Below, piece after piece: positions 23,972 to 36,376 of a stretch of 64,000 bases of DNA. The position numbers and the translations under genes are program-made. The DNA is from Diplodia intermedia (lineage: Eukaryota > Ascomycota > Dothideomycetes > Botryosphaeriales > Botryosphaeriaceae). The stretch spans positions 1 through 64,000 of the forward strand of contig JAKEKT010000122.1 of assembly GCA_021495925.1 (NCBI GenBank). Reading direction: 5' to 3'. The notes under the pieces are model-generated. The model saw nothing but the letters and a program-made list of their open reading frames with translations, was not told the origin of the DNA and did no database searches. Within the stretch, counting starts at the first letter, position 1. Each line of letters opens with the position of its first letter.

Positions 23972-25405
23972 CTAAGTGTTTTTGACGATCCACTCGTCCT
24001 CTGCGAGCTCCGCGGGAGCGCTGCGCTTTTCTGGCTCCCACTGCAGCATATTCCGCATGAAACGGAGGAATATCTCTCTGTCTTCCCCGTCCTCAAGAGT
24101 CGTCTCCCTCTCCTCGAGCGGCGTCGATTCGGGAGGGGTGATGCCGGCGGAGAATTCGCCTGGAGGAATGCGTGGTAAGTGGAAATGAATCTGTAATGGA
24201 AGAGAGGCCCGGCGTTGGTTGGGTGAAGAGGGAAAAAGCGCCAACTCACCGGCGTCGGAGAAGAACTTGCTTCTAAGCTTTGCGCGGGCGAGAAGGCTCG
24301 ACGGCGGGGGCCCGAGGAGGGCTATCATCTCGGCAAGATGGGCGCGGCTGCCGTACGTCTCGTGTTCGGGATCGTGGCCGGTGAACAGGTGACCTCCCTC
24401 GAAGGCGTCCCAGATCTGCCAGTGTGGGTCAAAAATATCCCGGCGACAATAAAGGCACAACTCACCACACACCCGACGTTCCAAACATCGACGCTGTACG
24501 TCCATGGAATGTCCAGAATGACTTCAGGCGAGCGGTAGACATCGGGCTGGATGTCTTCGCGGTGGTCGACGCCATCGTCGAGCGGCACGGCCGAGCCGAG
24601 ATCACACAGGACCGGGGCGCCGAACTTCTTGGGCATATCGAGCTCGCGGGATAGGTAGATGGTTGTCTCGTCGAGTTCCTTCCTTGGGCAAGGCTCCTTG
24701 AGCTCCCTTTGTTCGAACGCGTTGAGCACAGCGTCATCTACGCCGAGCAGGATGTTGGCCTCTTTGATGTCGGTATGGGCGACGTGGCACTCGTTGTGCA
24801 GGAAGTCCAGGGCGTGGAAGAGGCGTTTGAGGACGAAGGCAATGACCGGGGCCGGCAGTCTCCGCACGGGATTGCGATACCTGATGTCAAGTATACTCTC
24901 CCACAGCGGCGGGTGCACAAGACAGCGATGCTGGCCTTTGGGACCGGTGACGTCAAACGAGTCGAGCAGCGAGCGGACGGCATGGCGGCCCGGATGGCGC
25001 CTGGAGGCGCTCTCGATGCGCTTGAACACATTGAGCTCGTCGTCCAGATAACTCCCCATGGCCTCGGAATGGATGAAGAGCTTGAGCGCGACGTGCTGAC
25101 GGCCGCTGGAAGAAATGTTACGATATTGTCGTGGTGGGGGTGAGTGCGCCTCACCTTAGATCGCGTGCTAGCCACACAGTTGAGGTGACTCCATATCCCA
25201 ACTTGCCCACAATCTGGTAGCGGTCTCGGAGGACTTCGCCTATCCGGACAGGGTAGTATCGGGTCGCGACATAGTCCGGGATGGTTTCCTCCTCGACCTT
25301 CTTCTCTGCGGGAATCGGAATGAAGCCTTTGTTGGGGAAGACTAGCGGTTTCCAGGCGGGCCTGAAAAGTAGTCTCCATGCGCGGCTGAGGCGCGACGTA
25401 GCCAT
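23972..25405 (-). CDS. SRPK-like serine/threonine protein kinase
   Basis: Four minus-strand exons, 25405-25155, 25105-24466, 24415-24250 and 24159-23972; introns 49, 50 and 90 nt; 414 residues. A single kinase domain fills the protein from about residue 60: glycine loop GKLGYGVTSTVWLA, ATP lysine K92 in HVALKLF, catalytic loop HTDIKEANIL with Asp at about 196, and LCDLGSA in place of DFG. HTDIK and DLG are marks of SR-protein kinases, and YRSPEVIL matches their activation segment. Long spacer inserts seen in Sky1/SRPK1 are absent, so this is one of the short, often expanded, filamentous-fungal SRPK-like kinases. Target and location are unknown. The frame is open to 25528 without another ATG, so 25405 is chosen. 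Confidence 0.88.
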
Positions 25406-25600
25406 GATGATTGCGGATGGCGTAACGGTGAAAGAAGATGTTGTAGGCTCAGAGAAGCCAGGCAGCCGTGAGCGAAGAGCCGACGGTCCGAAGCGGAAGG
25501 CGACGTGGCGGCGCGCCTGCCGTAGCAATGAGTACTACTAAACACTGGTAGCGAGGACAACCACCAGCAGCGAAGATCAACAGGAATTCTTGAAACGGTC

Positions 25601-26759
25601 CTATCTATAGCAGCGAATGATAACCTTGATAGCCCCGTTCCGCGGATCGGACGCCACCTCGAAGGCCTTTGCCGCGTCCTCCAAGGCAAACTCATGGGTA
25701 ATCAACCTCCTGATATCGACAGCGCCGCTCTCGAGAACCCGGATCGCCCGCGGCCACATGTTGACGTAGCGCTGCTGGAACTGCAAGTCGATCTCGCGCT
25801 CGCTCAGCCGCATGAACGGAAACTCCATCTTGTCCTTGCCCACGCCCACCACGAACACCTTGCCGCCGAACTTGACGCTCTGCACCGCCGCGCACACCGA
25901 GTCCTGCACCCCCGTGCACTCCAACGCAATCGCCGGCTCCAACCCGCCCCCCATCGCCCCCACCACCCCGGCCGCTACATCCTCCGCGCTCTGCCCCTTC
26001 CCCACCTCCAGCGTCCGCACCCCCTCAACCAGCATCTTGGCGAACTCCAACCTCCCCCCATCCACATCCGTCACCACAACCGGCCACGCGCCCGCCGCGC
26101 GGCAACACATAGCGACCACAATCCCAATCGGCCCCGCGCCACACACAAGCACGGGATCACCCATCCCCACCCCCGCCCTCCTCACCGCCGTCAACGCGAC
26201 GCTCAACGGCTCCAGCAACGCGCCCTCGTCGAACGTCAGCTCGCCGATCTTGTGGCACCACCTGGCGGGATGGTTGACGTAGCGGCGCAGCAGCCCGTGC
26301 GACGGCGGCGTGGAGCGGAACACGAGGTCCTTGCACCCGTTGTAGCGGCCCGTCAGGCACGGCTCGCACGCGCCGCAGATGATGTGCGGCTCGATCGCGA
26401 CGCGGTCGCCCGCCTGCAGCGTGGTCACGGAGGGGTGCGTGCGAATGACGACGCCGGCGGATTCGTGGCCCAGGATGTGCGGCGATGTGATGCGCCAGGG
26501 CCCGATGCCGCCGTGTTGGCGGAAGTGCGTGTCGGAACTGAGGGGTGGTGGTGAGCGGTGGTGGAAGGGTGATGAGGGGGTTGGTGCTCGCTCACCCGCA
26601 TATGCCGCTGCTTTTGATGGCGATGGTGACTTCGCCGGGTTGCAGGCTGGCGCCGCTCTTTACGTCATCTAAGCTCGGAGTTGCGTCGGCGATGTAGAGG
26701 TTGTGCGATGGGTCGGTGTAGACGCCGACGTTTGGCTTGTATGGGGTTTCGGCTGCCAT
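25601..26759 (-). CDS. zinc-dependent polyol-type dehydrogenase (MDR family)
   Basis: Two minus-strand exons, 26759-26596 and 26537-25601, 58-nt intron; 366 residues, the normal length for sorbitol/xylitol/arabinitol dehydrogenases. Catalytic zinc ligands are visible: Cys in SSGICGSDTHF (split by the intron) and His/Glu in GHESAG. The structural zinc loop has four cysteines in [15 protein letters not shown]. The nucleotide-binding site is [14 protein letters not shown], with VVVTDVD at the end of the second strand suggesting NAD. The enzyme should oxidise a polyol to a ketose in the cytosol. Whether it is a xylitol, sorbitol or arabinitol dehydrogenase cannot be settled by eye. Confidence 0.87.
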
Positions 26760-27717
26760 TGCGCTAAGATTGGTTGAGTGGTGTTTGTCGCCTTGACGTT
26801 TTTGACGGCGAGGTGAGAGGCTTTAACGTGCAGGGCGGTGGAGAAGGATCGAGACGTTTTGGGCAATTCAAGCGAATTACTGGGGCTTCGGCTTGATGCT
26901 CCGCCGAATGCGGGGTACGGTGGAACAAAAAGTGGGTTGCTAATAGCATGGATCGAGCTGAGCTATGGGCGATGTCCATAGTAGAGATCTCATGGTAATG
27001 TTGGGTCGTACTTTACATGGCCAGCTCGGTGGAATGCTTCTTTGCTGCTGCGGTCGAGGCTCGTCTTGTATGCCGCTTCCACGCACTGCATGATGACCTT
27101 CTCCATATGCTCAAGTCCACGCTTACAATAAAGCAACAGTCCTTAGCTCCTAGTTTGTCAAGTTGGTCTGTAAGTTTTAAGAAGGTACCTTACAAGAAGC
27201 ATACAAGTGCTTAAGCATAGAAAAGAGATTTGATCTTGTTCTCGGTACAGTTGCAATTCGATGCATTCGCCGTGCGGGACAAAACCGTTACCATCGGCCC
27301 TTTCTTTCTCTACGTGCTACCTACTCACAGTCTGCGTCTTTTTCGCGGGCCGCTAATTCTTACCATCTACTTCATTGTCCTCTCTGCTGCTTTTCGATTC
27401 AACAGTGTCCAGAATCCTGAAGATCAACCCTAGTGGGTAGAAATCCTGGAATGTTTTGTCTTTTGCGAGTAAGATTATTTGAACATCAAAATGGCTCTCA
27501 GGGCTGTACAGATCGACAGCGCGCAAGATCATGCTGCATACCATGCAGCTATCGCGTATAGTTATTAGTCGACCCCATCCCTACGCCTTCTCTAGCACAC
27601 AGCTCTATGTGGTCTCAGTTCTAGCCGCATCAGAAGGTAGAATCTCTGAGGCTGCCTTCTGATGACGACGCTTCTGGATTTTTGAGATTGAAAGAAATGA
27701 TGTCGCTCGTGCCGCAG
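26760..27717. other. intergenic stretch, relatively AT-rich
   Basis: No gene supported. Composition is more AT-rich than the flanks from about 27120 to 27700. Short open frames lack motifs. Nothing repetitive was recognised. Confidence 0.5.
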
Positions 27718-30700
27718 CTAATCATCCCGCACTTTCCCTGTCGCGACAAGCCTCCTCATCACGTCCTCTCTCCTTTTCTTCTTTGCCTCCTGATACGCGA
27801 GCTGCAGCGTCTCCGCATCCAGCCTCTCTACATCGAGGATTATCTCCACGATCTGCAAGTGGCCCTTTGCCGCAGCTTGAGATAAAGCCGTGCGTCCCAG
27901 TTTGTCCTTGTCTACAGCACCACCCCCACGCTCGAGTAGAACCCGCGTATACATCTCCAACCCCTCGGTCGCAGCATATAAGAGCGCCGCACGTTGCATC
28001 TTATCCTTCGCACCGCACTCAACCCCCGGATGCGCCAGCAAACGCTCAAAAACATCATCGAGCTCAGCACGCTCTGAAGCGTCCAGGTCGCCTGCGTATC
28101 GGACGAGCGCAATCAGCGGCGTCTGACCCCTCTTGTCGCTGGCATTGATATCGACCTCGTCCGACGCCAGCAGCACGGGCGTCCGGCCGTCGCGATTCCG
28201 CGCGTTCTCATCGACGCGCGCGTCGCCCAGCAGTTCCCGCACGCTGTCGTCCTCCACGCAGTGCGCGGCGGCGGCGTACAGCACGCTGTTGCCCTCGCAG
28301 TTGCGCGCGTTGGGATCCACGCATGGGCGGCTCAGCAGCTCTGACACGATCAGGGCGCGCCGGTGCCGCACCGCCATGGAGAGGGGCGTGTGGCGGTTCT
28401 TGGTCTGCGCGTTCGGGTCGACGCGCGCGGAGCGGAGCAGCGATGCGGCGATGTCGGCGTTGCCGTGCTCGATGGCGAAGTGTAAAGGTGTCAGCGCGTT
28501 TTCGGAGTCTGGCAGGTCTGGGTTGACTTGGCTGGAGGGGAGGAGGATGGCGGCCGGAGGGGGGTGCGCGCGTAAAGGGGCGGATGTCGACGAGTCGGGC
28601 TTGCTGCGCGGTCCGCCGTCGGGGTTGCGTTGTATCAGCGGCCTGGATGCGCTCGGGATGCCCCATGCGGCCAGCATGTGGATCAGTGAAGCCCCGACGA
28701 AGGCGTTCTTGAAATGACGAATGGTCTGGACTGCCCTCGTTTCGTGGGGCCAGCCGAATAGGTGGAGGAGGTCGGCTTGGTCCACTCCGTGCTTTTCCGC
28801 GCCTTGCATGTGGAATATTACTGACGTCTGCGTGTGAGTGTCCAGCGGAAACCGGCTGGATGTCACGGAAGAGATGTCTTCGGAGACGTCTCGAGTTCCT
28901 CTGAGGAACATGTATGTGAGCAAAACCCGCGAAAGGTAGTAGTGGGAGGCGCCCTCGGGGGAGCTGTGACTGTCACTCTGCTCGGCTTCCTGAAGCGTCT
29001 TCAATCCACCATCGCACATGAAATCCATAACGGAGACGTGGATGAGCCGGAGCCTTTCGCCCCACCCCTGGTGACTGTATGCTTCTGGGACCTCTTCAAC
29101 ACCGCCAGGCCCTTTGACAGATGCTTTGCGGCATTTTTGACATCTTCTAGTTCTTCGATGAACGTCTCTTGCTCGGTCGTTGACAGCTCAGTCATGTCCG
29201 GAGCCATGGCCAGTGCATGCTGCAGTTCTCTCAGGCAGATCCTGCGTTCGCCGAAACAGACCCAACGGAACAGCTTCAGGGATTGCGCCTTGTCCTCGTC
29301 GGTGATATCGTCCAGCAGACGGCTGTAAAGCGAGTGCAGCTCCGTCGGAATGCTCTCGATGTCTGACAGGATGGCCCTGTGCGGCTTCCCCGCTCTGTGC
29401 AGGTCGAGCACCCCCGTGCACACGAGATACGCCCATTGGAAAACCCCGCCCGAGAAATCGATGATGTGGTCCTCCAACGGCTGCTTTTTGCTTAGGGGCA
29501 AATCTATCAGGCTGGAGCGGACGAAGGTAGCGATGTCGTCGCGGTTGTGCTTCTCGGCCGGAATCACGCGGCCCTTGTTGTACAGGTTGGGGTGGTACCG
29601 GCACGATACGCATACTTTGACTCGCAGGCCGCTATACTGGCTCCCGTAACAGAGGTCTCGGAGAAACCGAAGCAGAATACCACGCTCTTTCTCCCCGTCT
29701 GAGAACTCGTCCAAGGCGTCTATGAAAATGATGATTGGACGTGCGCTCGCTGCGTTGATCAGCCCTTGTTTCAAATGCTCTTGCAGCTCGAATGGAGACC
29801 AGTCTTGCGGTTCGTGCTTGTCGCGTGCCTCTGGCAGCATGGGGAGAAAGGCTTCTGGAACGTGGAGGAGCAACTGGCGAATGAGGCTGCAGCAGAGGCC
29901 CAGCAACGTCTTTTTCAAGTCAGTCCCCAAGCCGTATATGAAAAAGGAAGCCACCACGGCATTATGTGGCTGATCTTTCTGAGTGGAATGGACAGCGTGC
30001 TTCATGGTGATGGATTTGCCGGCTCCAGGAAGCCCTTGGAGCCAGAGGAGGCCTCGGTCGTTGTGGAGCCAGTCTGTGAAGTCGAGGTGGGCTGTGAACC
30101 AGGTACAGGTGCTGTTCTCGGCTGCGAGAATCTGTCCAACACGCGTTCGTTCCTCTCGAAACGAGAGCGAGGCTCGACAGTGGTCTAGTTCCTTTTGCTG
30201 ATCTTGTGACAAAAGGAGTACAGGAGACCCTGTTAAACTCAATTGGTTACTAGACGAACAAGAACCGGCTCAGAGCCCACTAACTATTTTGAGCAAGTTT
30301 ATAATGCTTTTCGAGCAAGGGAAGAACCATCGCGCTATATATTTCATCCGTTGGCGAGCTGAATTTCACGAGTTGGGAATGGCTGCGGTTGATTGGTTGG
30401 ACATAGTGATTGTCGCCGTCAAAGGATTTTCCATGCGTTGCCGAGTTCCGATCTACCAGCTTTGCAGGCTTTCCGGCCATCTTCCATTTTCCGTCGACCT
30501 ATTCAACGTGAGCGGTATTTCTTTAGAGTCAAGAGAGGGAAGTACCTTAATAGCGGTAGGGGAATTCTTCGTTTCGTAGAATGAAAAGACTTCGAAAAGT
30601 GACGAGGTCTTCTCGTCGCCACGTTCTACGAATACGCGATGCCAGACTCTGGCTTGGTGGCGTAGTTCGGCAGAGTCGTAGTCCAGAGAACGGACGAACG

Positions 30701-31736
30701 ACTCATTGGCCTGGCCATCAACCATGGGTATGAGCGATTCAATGTTCATACCCTGGTTGGGCGTTCCAAATAGCAATACGGCCTGTAAGGCTTCGAGGAT
30801 CCCATCCTCATCAACAGTCTTTCTCTCTGACATTTGACACAAAGCCTATCGACCATTAACAACTAGCCCTAGTCATAATGTTCGGCTGCAGTAATTACTT
30901 GTTTGATGACCAAACCGCCGAGGCTATGACCAATCAATACGAGCGGAGTTGTAGAACGATCCTATGTTTGCACTTAACCACCTTTGTCATCTGGTATCTT
31001 GAAGGGACCCACGGTAGTCAACGGCTGGAGCAATGCTTTCAAGATTAACTTCAGAGAGAGGCTGAGGTCTTCTAGATTCTGGAACGAGTCGCTACCCTCC
31101 ATTTCCGTTCCATATCCGTAGATGTACACATGGGCATTGGGGGGTGAGGGGCAGAGATCATCTCGCAGCCACTTGTAATCTCCACCTTTACTCTTGAAGG
31201 AGCCACAAGCATGGCCGTTGAGTCCCGACAACGCAACTATTCTGCACAGGTCTTATCAGTACTGAGAGCGGTGATTTAGACTCGCTTTTCACTCGCACAA
31301 TGTCCGAGTTGGTACCTTCGTGGGAGTGCAACGGCGTAAGGCCATGGAAGTGGTCATCCAACCGGATTCGGAGATGAGACACACCCCGGATTTTGACCAA
31401 AGGATCCGGAATTTCAGAGAAGCTCAATGTTGAAACTGCTTCACCTCGCCTTGTTGGATGCGGGGCGACGGACCCGACCGAGATTCGAACGTTGTCCTCG
31501 ACCATGTAGGCCTTTCTGACCAGCTCTTCGACGTCCTCGGCGGAGATGTCGTGGCTGCCGTGCTTGGCTGGCAGTCCCTGCACTCAAAAGGTCTTGCAGC
31601 CCGGATTTCTCCTCGCTTTGCTTGCTGGAGGCGTTTCAGCCTTGCACAGACTGACTGGTGTGAGTTTTGAGCCGAGAAGAAGACTGATTACACCAAGCAG
31701 AAAGGCGAGGACCAAAGATTGGGCGGTCAAATTCAT
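27718..31736 (-). pseudogene. broken NLR-like gene: alpha/beta-hydrolase (SesB-like), NACHT, ankyrin repeats
   Basis: Reading the minus strand from ATG 31736, a hydrophobic N-terminus (LVLAFLLGVISLLLG) leads into FRVQGLP-like sequence, but codon 31586-31584 is TGA where related receptors have arginine. Beyond it the domain order is intact: an alpha/beta-hydrolase with nucleophile elbow GHSLGG (30932-30915), then KTVDEDGILEALQAV and FGTPNQGM, typical of SesB-like NLR effectors. NACHT follows, with Walker A GLPGAGKS near 30008-30031 and Walker B FIDALDE near 29703-29735, then LIHVSVMDFM and about seven ankyrin repeats. Introns inside the hydrolase region splice cleanly in phase. Between about 29115 and 29065 the frame shifts: KHLSKGL is in one frame, GWGERLRLIHVSV in another. 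A 35-nt GT-AG intron there would restore phase but is too short to be likely. The stop fits one C-to-T change. Domain calls are strong; pseudogene status is an inference. Confidence 0.78.
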
Positions 31737-32284
31737 AACGGGGGGCTGCAATGGAGGTACGCAAGTTCACATGGGACGATGAACCGGACATATGGCTCTT
31801 GAATAAGCCAACTGTCGAAGGCAACGCGGGGTCTGGTGCCATAACGCCTGCGCCGCGGTCTGTGAGAACCGCGCGCGAAAAGAAATGGAGCCTCGGAGTA
31901 TCTGACCTTTTCAGTACGAGATCCCCGTCATCCTTCCCGCATCATTGTGGCCCCCGATGTCTTCGTAGTGGCCGTGATACGAACAGTGATGTGTCCGACC
32001 ATAGGCGCGCATTTGTCTTTTCGTAAAAAGTAGCGAAGCTTACCTATTAAAATAGTTTTTGTGAGTACATATATACCATCGCGCCATTCTTCTATATTGT
32101 CCTACCATTCCCTATACAGCATATCATCACAGTCAGCTAGATAGGTCGTCTGGACATGCAGAGTAATGGCAACCTGTAAGAGTTCTTGCATCGGTTCTTG
32201 GGAAAGTGGAGTATGAACAGAAGTAGCATTCCACGCTATTTACTGAAGCATTAAAGACCAATCAAGCTCAACCAAGAAGCAGAA
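31737..32284. other. intergenic stretch
   Basis: Gap of about 550 bases between the 5' end of the broken NLR gene and the stop of the HSP70-like gene. AT-rich from about 32030. No coding signal. Confidence 0.5.
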
Positions 32285-34500
32285 CTACGCGTCTTTTAAA
32301 TATCTTGCTTCACAATTTGCGGCAAGCTTGTCATTGTAGTAGACCCTGAAGTCCACCTTTGCGCCTCCCATTTTTAGCACCAGGTTGAAGATGGCGTCCC
32401 TGTAGCTCTTTCCGTTGACCTTGCCCGTGTAAACTTTCTCCATCGACAATTGGTTGCGGGGGATGGCGTAGGAAACGGAGCAGAATTTGATGACGGCTGT
32501 TTCGGAGGCGCGATGTTAATGCTGAGTTTGTACGAAGTAGGAAACGCTTGGAAACTTACAGCTGTCTTGCCGCTTAGAGGGAATGTCTTTGCCACAGATG
32601 TAAAGACACCTTGTGAAGTTTAGGCGTTCACAGTCCCGGCACCCTACATCAACTGTCTCATACAAAGACAGTTTCAGCACCTGGCCATCCTTTATTCTCT
32701 GACCCTGTGAACGAAGTGAGCGGCGAGCGACCAAAGGCCAAGCTCATGTAAGCCTTACCCGTTTCAGAAGCCACCTCATTTGATTTCTTGCGCGGTATAC
32801 GCCTTCTGCTTGGTCAAAGTATCGATCATCTTCATCATGTATGGATGCGTCCCAAAGGCAGGACAAGGCCACCCCATAGCTGTAGCGCGACAAGCGCGAA
32901 ACAACAGTCTTGTTGGTGCGGCCAGGACAGACGGCGACGGCATCGGCATTCTCGAGGCCCCATTCGGTTGCGCCACGGCAGATTGCAGACCACCTGGAGA
33001 ATTAGCGACTGGTGAACCACCTGCTCCACACGAGCTTGCTTACGCGTTCGTACTCTGCAGAACACGGATTCCAGATGCCTTCTGGGCGGCGGAGATGTGG
33101 TTGAAGAGATACTTGCTGCTGCCAAATCCTCCGACAAGCAGCACAGCCTGGCGACCCATGTCAGCATTTGAAAACTCACGCTACACCGTCTGTGCTGTTA
33201 CCTTGACCTTTGACCCGTGCTCGCCGACTGAGTCAACCTGCCTCTCTACCAGCGTCTGGACTTGGTTGCAAACGTGGTCGAAGATGGTCTTGAGCATCGA
33301 CCTACGCCATCGGTCAACCGGTATTTCTTGAGCGAAAGAGGATGACTTACAAATTTAACGTTATGGTATCGTCGTCAATGCCGTTCTTGGAGTCGTCTCC
33401 GGAACCTTTCAGGTCGACCGTGTAGAGAGCATTCTCACCCGTGAATACTCTCTTCACGCCGTATTCAAACTCTCTCATCATGTTCGTCTTGGCCTTTTGA
33501 CTGAACTGCGTTCGATACCGTTCGGGCCCAATGATGGTGGCAATGTACCTCTCAAACGCTCGGTCCAGGAATACGGACCCACAGAGGTCACCTACAGCAT
33601 GTCAACGCGCGTCGGATTCGACAGAGCGGAACCACGATACCATCACCGATAGCGCTCTCCTCGATCTGCAACGGACTGAGACTCTTGATGTTGTAGCTTA
33701 TGAGGTCCTTGGATGCCATCGATCAGCAACCTGCAGAGGTACTCAGGAGCGAGACTTACCACGGTGCCACCGCCTGCATCACAGACAACGAAAGAATCGC
33801 CAACCTGAGGGCTGTCACCAACTCAATACTGAAAAGGCGTCTACATTTGCTTACCTCGAGACCTTCTTCAGCCGCCTTATCCTTCAGCACGGCAATAGCT
33901 GCGGCTTCCGGCTCTGTGACGAGGGTGATGTCGGCAGGGAAGCCCGCAGCCTTGGCTGCCCGAAGAGTCTTCTCCTTGGCAGCTGCAGACCAGATGGCCG
34001 GGACCGTCAACACCACCTTCAGCGCGTAGATGTCTTCCCAGTCTTGTCCTTGGTGCCGACGAAGATCATCCTTGGTGTACTTCCAGATCAGGCTTAAGTA
34101 ATCGGCGGTCAGATCTTCTGGAGACTTTCCGATCAGGTTGAGGAGTTTCATCGAGGTTTTCACCTCCTCTACCGCATTCCTGTACTTGTTATCTGGCTCT
34201 AGCAGCACCTTGAACCACTTGAGGGTCGAGTCACCCGGAGTATTGGCGTAGCCCCACCGATCCAGCTTCCTGTCGCCGCCGTAGGACACGGTGGTTGGGA
34301 CTTTGTCGGCCGTGGCATTCTGGGCGTGCGGATTGGGCCAGTCGTTGATGACCCGGACCTTGTGTGCTCCGGCTTTGGTCTTGACCGCCCACGAAACTCC
34401 GGAATGGCTGAAGAGAGCTTTAGTCTTGCTGGATCTCTGGTCTGCTTTCGAATGCTTACGTCGTTCCGTAGTCTATGCCTACGACGATCTGGGACAACAT
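32285..34500 (-). CDS. HSP70-like ATPase (fungal Hsp70/Hsp12A-type)
   Basis: Ten minus-strand exons: 34500-34460, 34407-33855, 33804-33760, 33707-33641, 33591-33351, 33301-33202, 33147-33044, 32993-32759, 32704-32560 and 32496-32285. Nine introns of 49-63 nt, all GT-AG and in phase; 580 residues. Actin/HSP70-fold nucleotide motifs are complete: phosphate loop 1 VVGIDYGTT, connect region LVTEPEAAAIAVL, phosphate loop 2 FVVCDAGGGTV (rebuilt by splicing), and adenosine motif VLLVGGFGSSKYL followed by STNAWSAICRGA. After the ATPase core comes a short C-terminal part with NQMRWLLKRG and KLSLYETV, not a canonical HSP70 substrate domain with EEVD. This is the divergent cytosolic HSP70-like family common in Pezizomycotina; its role is not established. 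It is divergent to the GTPase gene to the right. Confidence 0.88.
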
Positions 34501-35286
34501 CTTAGATCCCAAAGTAGAGAAACGTTGAAGGAGAAGTTTACAATACGTTACTGATAATACCTCCTACCAACACTGATATATATATTTGCCACGTAGTAGT
34601 GCGGTTCCAGATCGTGACTAAATGGCCTCGGGGAAGATGGAACCGTGTAACCATGATTCGAAGCCGAACCCCAACTTGCTTCGACGATTTCAATCCTCGA
34701 CGGGAGAGACAGCGGCACTAAGTACCAACCAATCGGGGCTCATCTCCATGATAATCTTCGCTCTCTCCGTCAAGTTTGAGCCATCCCTTGCTTGTTGCCT
34801 ATTCCAGCAACGGCAGAAATCGTTAGCTGTCATCGAGCCCTTCAGCAAGCCTTGGAAACACGAACCGTGGCGGCTTGGCCAAGCTTTCGTACCAGGTCAT
34901 CAGCTACGCCTGGAGCTGGGGTCATGCGGACGAACCCTGGAAATGCTGCTGGACTACTTGAGATCATCGTGCTCTTGACGACATGACTGTGCTGAATCAC
35001 CGGGAAGTGACGCGACCCTTCTAATCTCAAGACTGCATTTGGTTAGAGTGTGTTGGAGCCGGCTTTCAGCTGCACCCGAAAGCTGATGTCCCGCACTAGC
35101 CACAGCTGTCACGTGCTCTACCAAAGCCCTTGTACGGCAATGTTAATTTCCTAATTCTGATGATGCAAGTAGATGAGTACATAACATCCATATCGCAGAC
35201 AGGCAGCCCCAGAGTACGTCTTTCCGTCCAAATCCTCTATCACAGATCTATATCTCGAAACACTGCACCACTATTCAATCGACACG
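34501..35286. other. intergenic region between divergent genes
   Basis: 786 bases between the HSP70-like gene and the AIG1-like GTPase gene, likely holding both promoters. No perfect heat-shock element (GAA/TTC inverted triplets) was found by eye. No open frame is convincing. Confidence 0.45.
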
Positions 35287-36376
35287 ATGACAACTGCTCA
35301 GCCCCCCAACGGAGCCGACGCCGCACCCATGATCATGGTCGTCGGCCTGACCGGCTCGGGAAAGAGCTACTTCATCAACCAACTGGCGGGACGAGAGGTA
35401 GTGCAAGAGGGCGCCAGCATGAAGTCCTGTACGTCGCACACCCCACACGGAACGCAAATCCTAACACCCACCACCCTCCACAACAGGCACGCAGTCCTGC
35501 CAACTCATCCCCACCGAAGTCGGGCGCACCAAGGTCCTGCTGCTCGACACCCCCGGCTTCGACGACACCGTCCGGCCGGACGCCGAGATCCTGGGCGAGA
35601 TCGCGCGCATCCTGGCCGCCCAGCACGCCATCGGCGTCCCGCTCAAGGGCGTCGTCTACCTGCAGCGCATCACGGACATGCGCATGACGGGCTCCGCCGT
35701 CGCGACCCTGAACGTCTTCCGCTCCATCTGCGGCGACGCCGCCCTCGGCAACGTCCTGCTCGTGACCACGCGCTGGGCGGAGCTGGACGCGGAGGCGACG
35801 GGGGCGCGAAGGGAGAAAGAGCTGCGCGACGGCTTCTGGGCGTACATGCTCGCGCGGGGGTCGAACATGGCCCGCTTCCATGGCGATGAGCAGTCGGCGG
35901 TTGCGCTCGCGAGCCAGGTGTTGGTGAGGGACGAAGGCGTCGTGCTGAGGCTGCAGCAAGAGCTTGTTGACGACGGCACGCCGTTGCACGAGACGGCGGC
36001 GGGCGCGCTCGTCGATGCCAGGCTGGAGGCGGCGAAGGCGCGGCACCGCAGGGAGCTGGCCGATGTGGAGGCGCTGAAGCGGGAGCTGGTCGAGGGCGAT
36101 GGGGTGATGGAGAGCAGGATTCGGAAGGATTGCGTGAGGGGCCGGCGGCGGCTGAGGGCTGCTGAAATGCAGCAGGCCGGTCTGAGAGCGCCCGTGGGGG
36201 TGCACGTGCGGAAGTCGGTTCAGAGGGCGAGGTCTGGAGCGGCGGCGGGGGCGGGAGCGGGAGGTGGGCTGCTGGGTTGGGGCTTTCGGCTACTTCCTGC
36301 TGTGCTTGGTCTCCTCGGGCTCTCGTCGAGTGTCTTTGATCGGCTGCTTGAGTTTAGCCGAGGTGACGCTGTTTAG
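35287..36376 (+). CDS. AIG1-like P-loop GTPase with C-terminal membrane segment
   Basis: Two exons, 35287-35428 and 35487-36376, 58-nt intron; 343 residues. G1/Walker A is GLTGSGKS near residue 20, a CTQSCQ segment in the switch I position follows the splice junction, G3 is DTPGFDDT, and a possible G4 region is LLVTTRWAEL in place of a clean TKxD. The core resembles the AIG1/Toc34/septin branch of TRAFAC GTPases found in fungal genomes. From about residue 225 the chain is a charged helix likely to form a coiled coil, and the end holds a hydrophobic span (FRLLPAVLGLLGLSS), suggesting a tail anchor. It diverges from the HSP70-like gene and lies among receptor-type genes, so a role in membrane-linked signalling is possible but unproven. 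The basic residue of G4 is unusual. Confidence 0.72.

Noticed and set aside
29062..29110. 35-nt intron that would restore frame in the broken NLR gene
   Set aside because: GT-AG and phase fit, but it is shorter than any other intron here and has a weak GTGTTG donor, so a frameshift is more likely. Kept only as an alternative.
34501..35286. heat-shock elements upstream of the HSP70-like gene
   Set aside because: Only partial GAA/TTC spacing is present (for example near 34520), which is not better than chance.
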